DNA of 8,433 bases, from contig JAESQE010000293.1 in the NCBI GenBank assembly GCA_016765335.1, positions 1-8,433 of the forward strand, in the 5' to 3' direction. Shown in pieces: positions 7,135 through 8,433 of the stretch (position 1 is the stretch's first letter; every line of letters starts with the position of its first letter). Made by a program: the position numbers and the translations under genes. Origin of the DNA: Planctomycetaceae bacterium (GTDB taxonomy: Bacteria > Planctomycetota > Planctomycetia > Planctomycetales > Planctomycetaceae). Below the pieces are notes generated by a model, which saw nothing but the letters and a program-made list of their open reading frames with translations, searched no databases and was not told the DNA's origin.

Positions 7135-8433
7135 TTAGCGAGCGAGCCCGCTGAGGTCGAAGATCGAGATCTGCCCTCGGCTCGTGCCGACGGCCAGCTT
7201 GTCGCCCTTGGCCGAGAACGCGAGGGAGACCGGACGGTCGTGGGGGGAGCCGAGGTCGAGCCGATCCAGACGGCGCGGGGACGTCGCCGTCCAGACTTCG
7301 AGCGCTCCGCCTTGGAGCGCGAAGGCCAGGTGATTGGGGCTCGCAGCCATGGCGACGATCGCGGTCTTTCCTTTGACGAAGAAGGTGGTGACTTCACTGT
7401 GGGTTTGCGCGTCGAGGAGCTGGACCTTGCCGCGTCGGAGCCTGACCGCGAGGAGCGGAGGCGTGGTCGGGACGAAGGTCAGTGTTCCGAGTGTGGACTT
7501 GGTCGTGGCGAGGCGTTGTGGGCTCGCTGGCCTCCCTCGAGGATCTCGAGGCTGACGATCGCCTTCGTGCCAACTCTCTTCTCCCATGAGGTGCGGCCGC
7601 GCCCGGGGGTGAGCAGGCGAAGCGATCCCGAGTTGTAGCCGAGGAGAACCCGGCCGTCGGGGAGGAGCCCGACGCGACTAGCGGCCTCCCGGACTTGGAG
7701 CGTGGTCTCGATCCGACGGCGCCGTGCCGGCAGTTCCCAGACATGCAGGTCCTGGCCTCGTCCTGGAACGACGAGTTCGCCGCCGTCGTCGCGAAGCGCT
7801 GCGTCCAAAGGGAGCGCTCCGCTCGGAAGGCGGAGCACTTCTCGCCCTGCCGCGAGGTCCCAGATCCGTGCGGGCTCTCCTGTAGCTAGCGTCAGGACGC
7901 GACCTTCTCCCGCGAGCGCGACCCGTGTCAGTCGGCCGCCAACGTGAATGCTGTGGCGGGCACGCCCGGTCTCTGGGTCCCACTCGATAATCGCGCCGGA
8001 CGCGTCCGCGCTCACCGGGCGGCCGAATCTGCCCGAGGTGAAGATCACGGGTCCTGCCTGACGCCCGCGCTTGTCTGACCAGGAGGTGACGGGCTCGAGG
8101 ACGGAGCCCGCGCTGGGGTCGCGGACTTCGAACCGAAGCACGAGTCCGGAGGAACACGGCGCCCTCGAAGCGCTGCGCCGGGTTGGGGGGTGTCAGCGCG
8201 AGCGGCTCGCCTAGGCCGAGTTCGTGGATCTCCCGGTCGCTGACGACCCAGGTCGTTCCCTCCCTGGGCGCGCACACCGCGAGCGCGGGCGAGCTCGTCT
8301 GCCAGGACTTCACGAGGCGCGTGTTTGAAGTCTGGAGGAAGGCCTCCCAAGTCGCGGGGAAGGAGGTGGCCGGGCTCGCCGCTGGGCTCGGCGACGCGGT
8401 GCTGGTCGTGAGGGCGGTTGAGGGGGGCGAGGG
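7135..8433 (-). CDS. WD40-like beta-propeller protein, 5'-partial, with two frame breaks
   Basis: The coding signal runs from the window edge to TAA (7137-7135) but changes frame twice. Segment 1 (8433 to about 8143) begins with a Thr/Ser/Pro/Ala-rich stretch, then TTWVVSDREIHELGLG. Segment 2 (about 8142-7530) has blade-like repeats ending in IIEWDPETG, ARIWDLAAG, LHVWELPA and SLRLLTPG. Segment 3 (about 7535-7135), back in the first frame, has KVQLLDAQT, ALEVWTATS and finally DKLAVGTSRGQISIFDL. The roughly 30-45-residue spacing and the W/F-D ends fit WD40-type blades, which form protein-interaction propellers. Codons are strongly G/C-ending in each segment. No start is in the window: the frame is open to 8433, so the GTG at 8313 is only an internal candidate. 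The Ser/Pro/Ala-rich stretch could be a linker after an upstream domain such as a kinase, but that domain is not seen. Breaks lie near 8142-8153 and 7529-7538. Confidence 0.7.

Noticed and set aside
6967..7638. A 223-codon plus-strand frame opposite the WD40-like gene
   Set aside because: Antisense frames stay open easily in GC-rich DNA. Its composition is rich in Arg, Glu and Gly without motifs, while the minus strand shows blade repeats.
6500..8433. The GC-rich segment as a horizontally acquired island or new system
   Set aside because: No integrase, transposase, tRNA, direct repeat or complete cargo gene is visible, and both border genes are broken in a way that fits an assembly join better.
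1..8433. CRISPR arrays, tRNA or rRNA genes, toxin-antitoxin or defence genes
   Set aside because: No regularly spaced repeats, cloverleaf or rRNA-like sequence, and no recognisable defence motifs were found on either strand.

Overview
The window looks like two unrelated pieces of DNA joined near base 6513. The left piece (1 to about 6512) has moderate GC; for example, 27 of the 60 bases in 4861-4920 are G or C. It has the gene style of a planctomycete of the Planctomycetaceae type: a secreted protein with PSCyt1 (cytochrome-like) and DUF1549 domains plus a LamG insertion, and a dnaG-rpoD pair. The right piece (about 6513-8433) is GC-rich, with 44 of 60 in 7201-7260. Its genes have strongly G/C-biased third codon positions and a beta-propeller (WD40-like) protein. 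It suggests a different, high-GC bacterium that cannot be named from this sequence.

Layout of the left piece. A probable rho-independent terminator (about 39-69) closes a minus-strand operon. That operon is dnaG (1859-3856, DNA primase) followed after 80 bases by rpoD (96-1778, primary sigma factor), the conserved core of the bacterial macromolecular synthesis operon. No rpsU is seen upstream. A weak promoter candidate lies between the two genes. Bases 3857-4597 hold no convincing gene, only a nested hairpin at 4154-4210. Bases 4598-4723 form a compact element with perfect 21-base terminal inverted repeats and further nested palindromes, resembling a MITE or other small palindromic repeat. 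Just downstream, a plus-strand gene starts at 4791. It encodes an exported protein with two CxxCH motifs, DUF1549 and the start of a LamG fold. It is cut at the junction inside the LamG domain and lacks the expected C-terminal DUF1553.

Layout of the right piece. From the junction to 6865 runs the C-terminal end of an unrecognised high-GC gene on the plus strand, with its 5' part missing. It converges on a minus-strand pair: a WD40-like gene (7135 to beyond 8433, read in two frames through two compensating breaks) and a small ORF (6879-7118) 16 bases downstream of it.

The junction severs two genes at once, one from each side, with no transposase, tRNA or repeat at the boundary. The simplest reading is a chimeric contig rather than a biological fusion. 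I found no convincing evidence for a new defence, mobile or biosynthetic system. The points most worth checking are the junction, the palindromic element and the intergenic hairpin.
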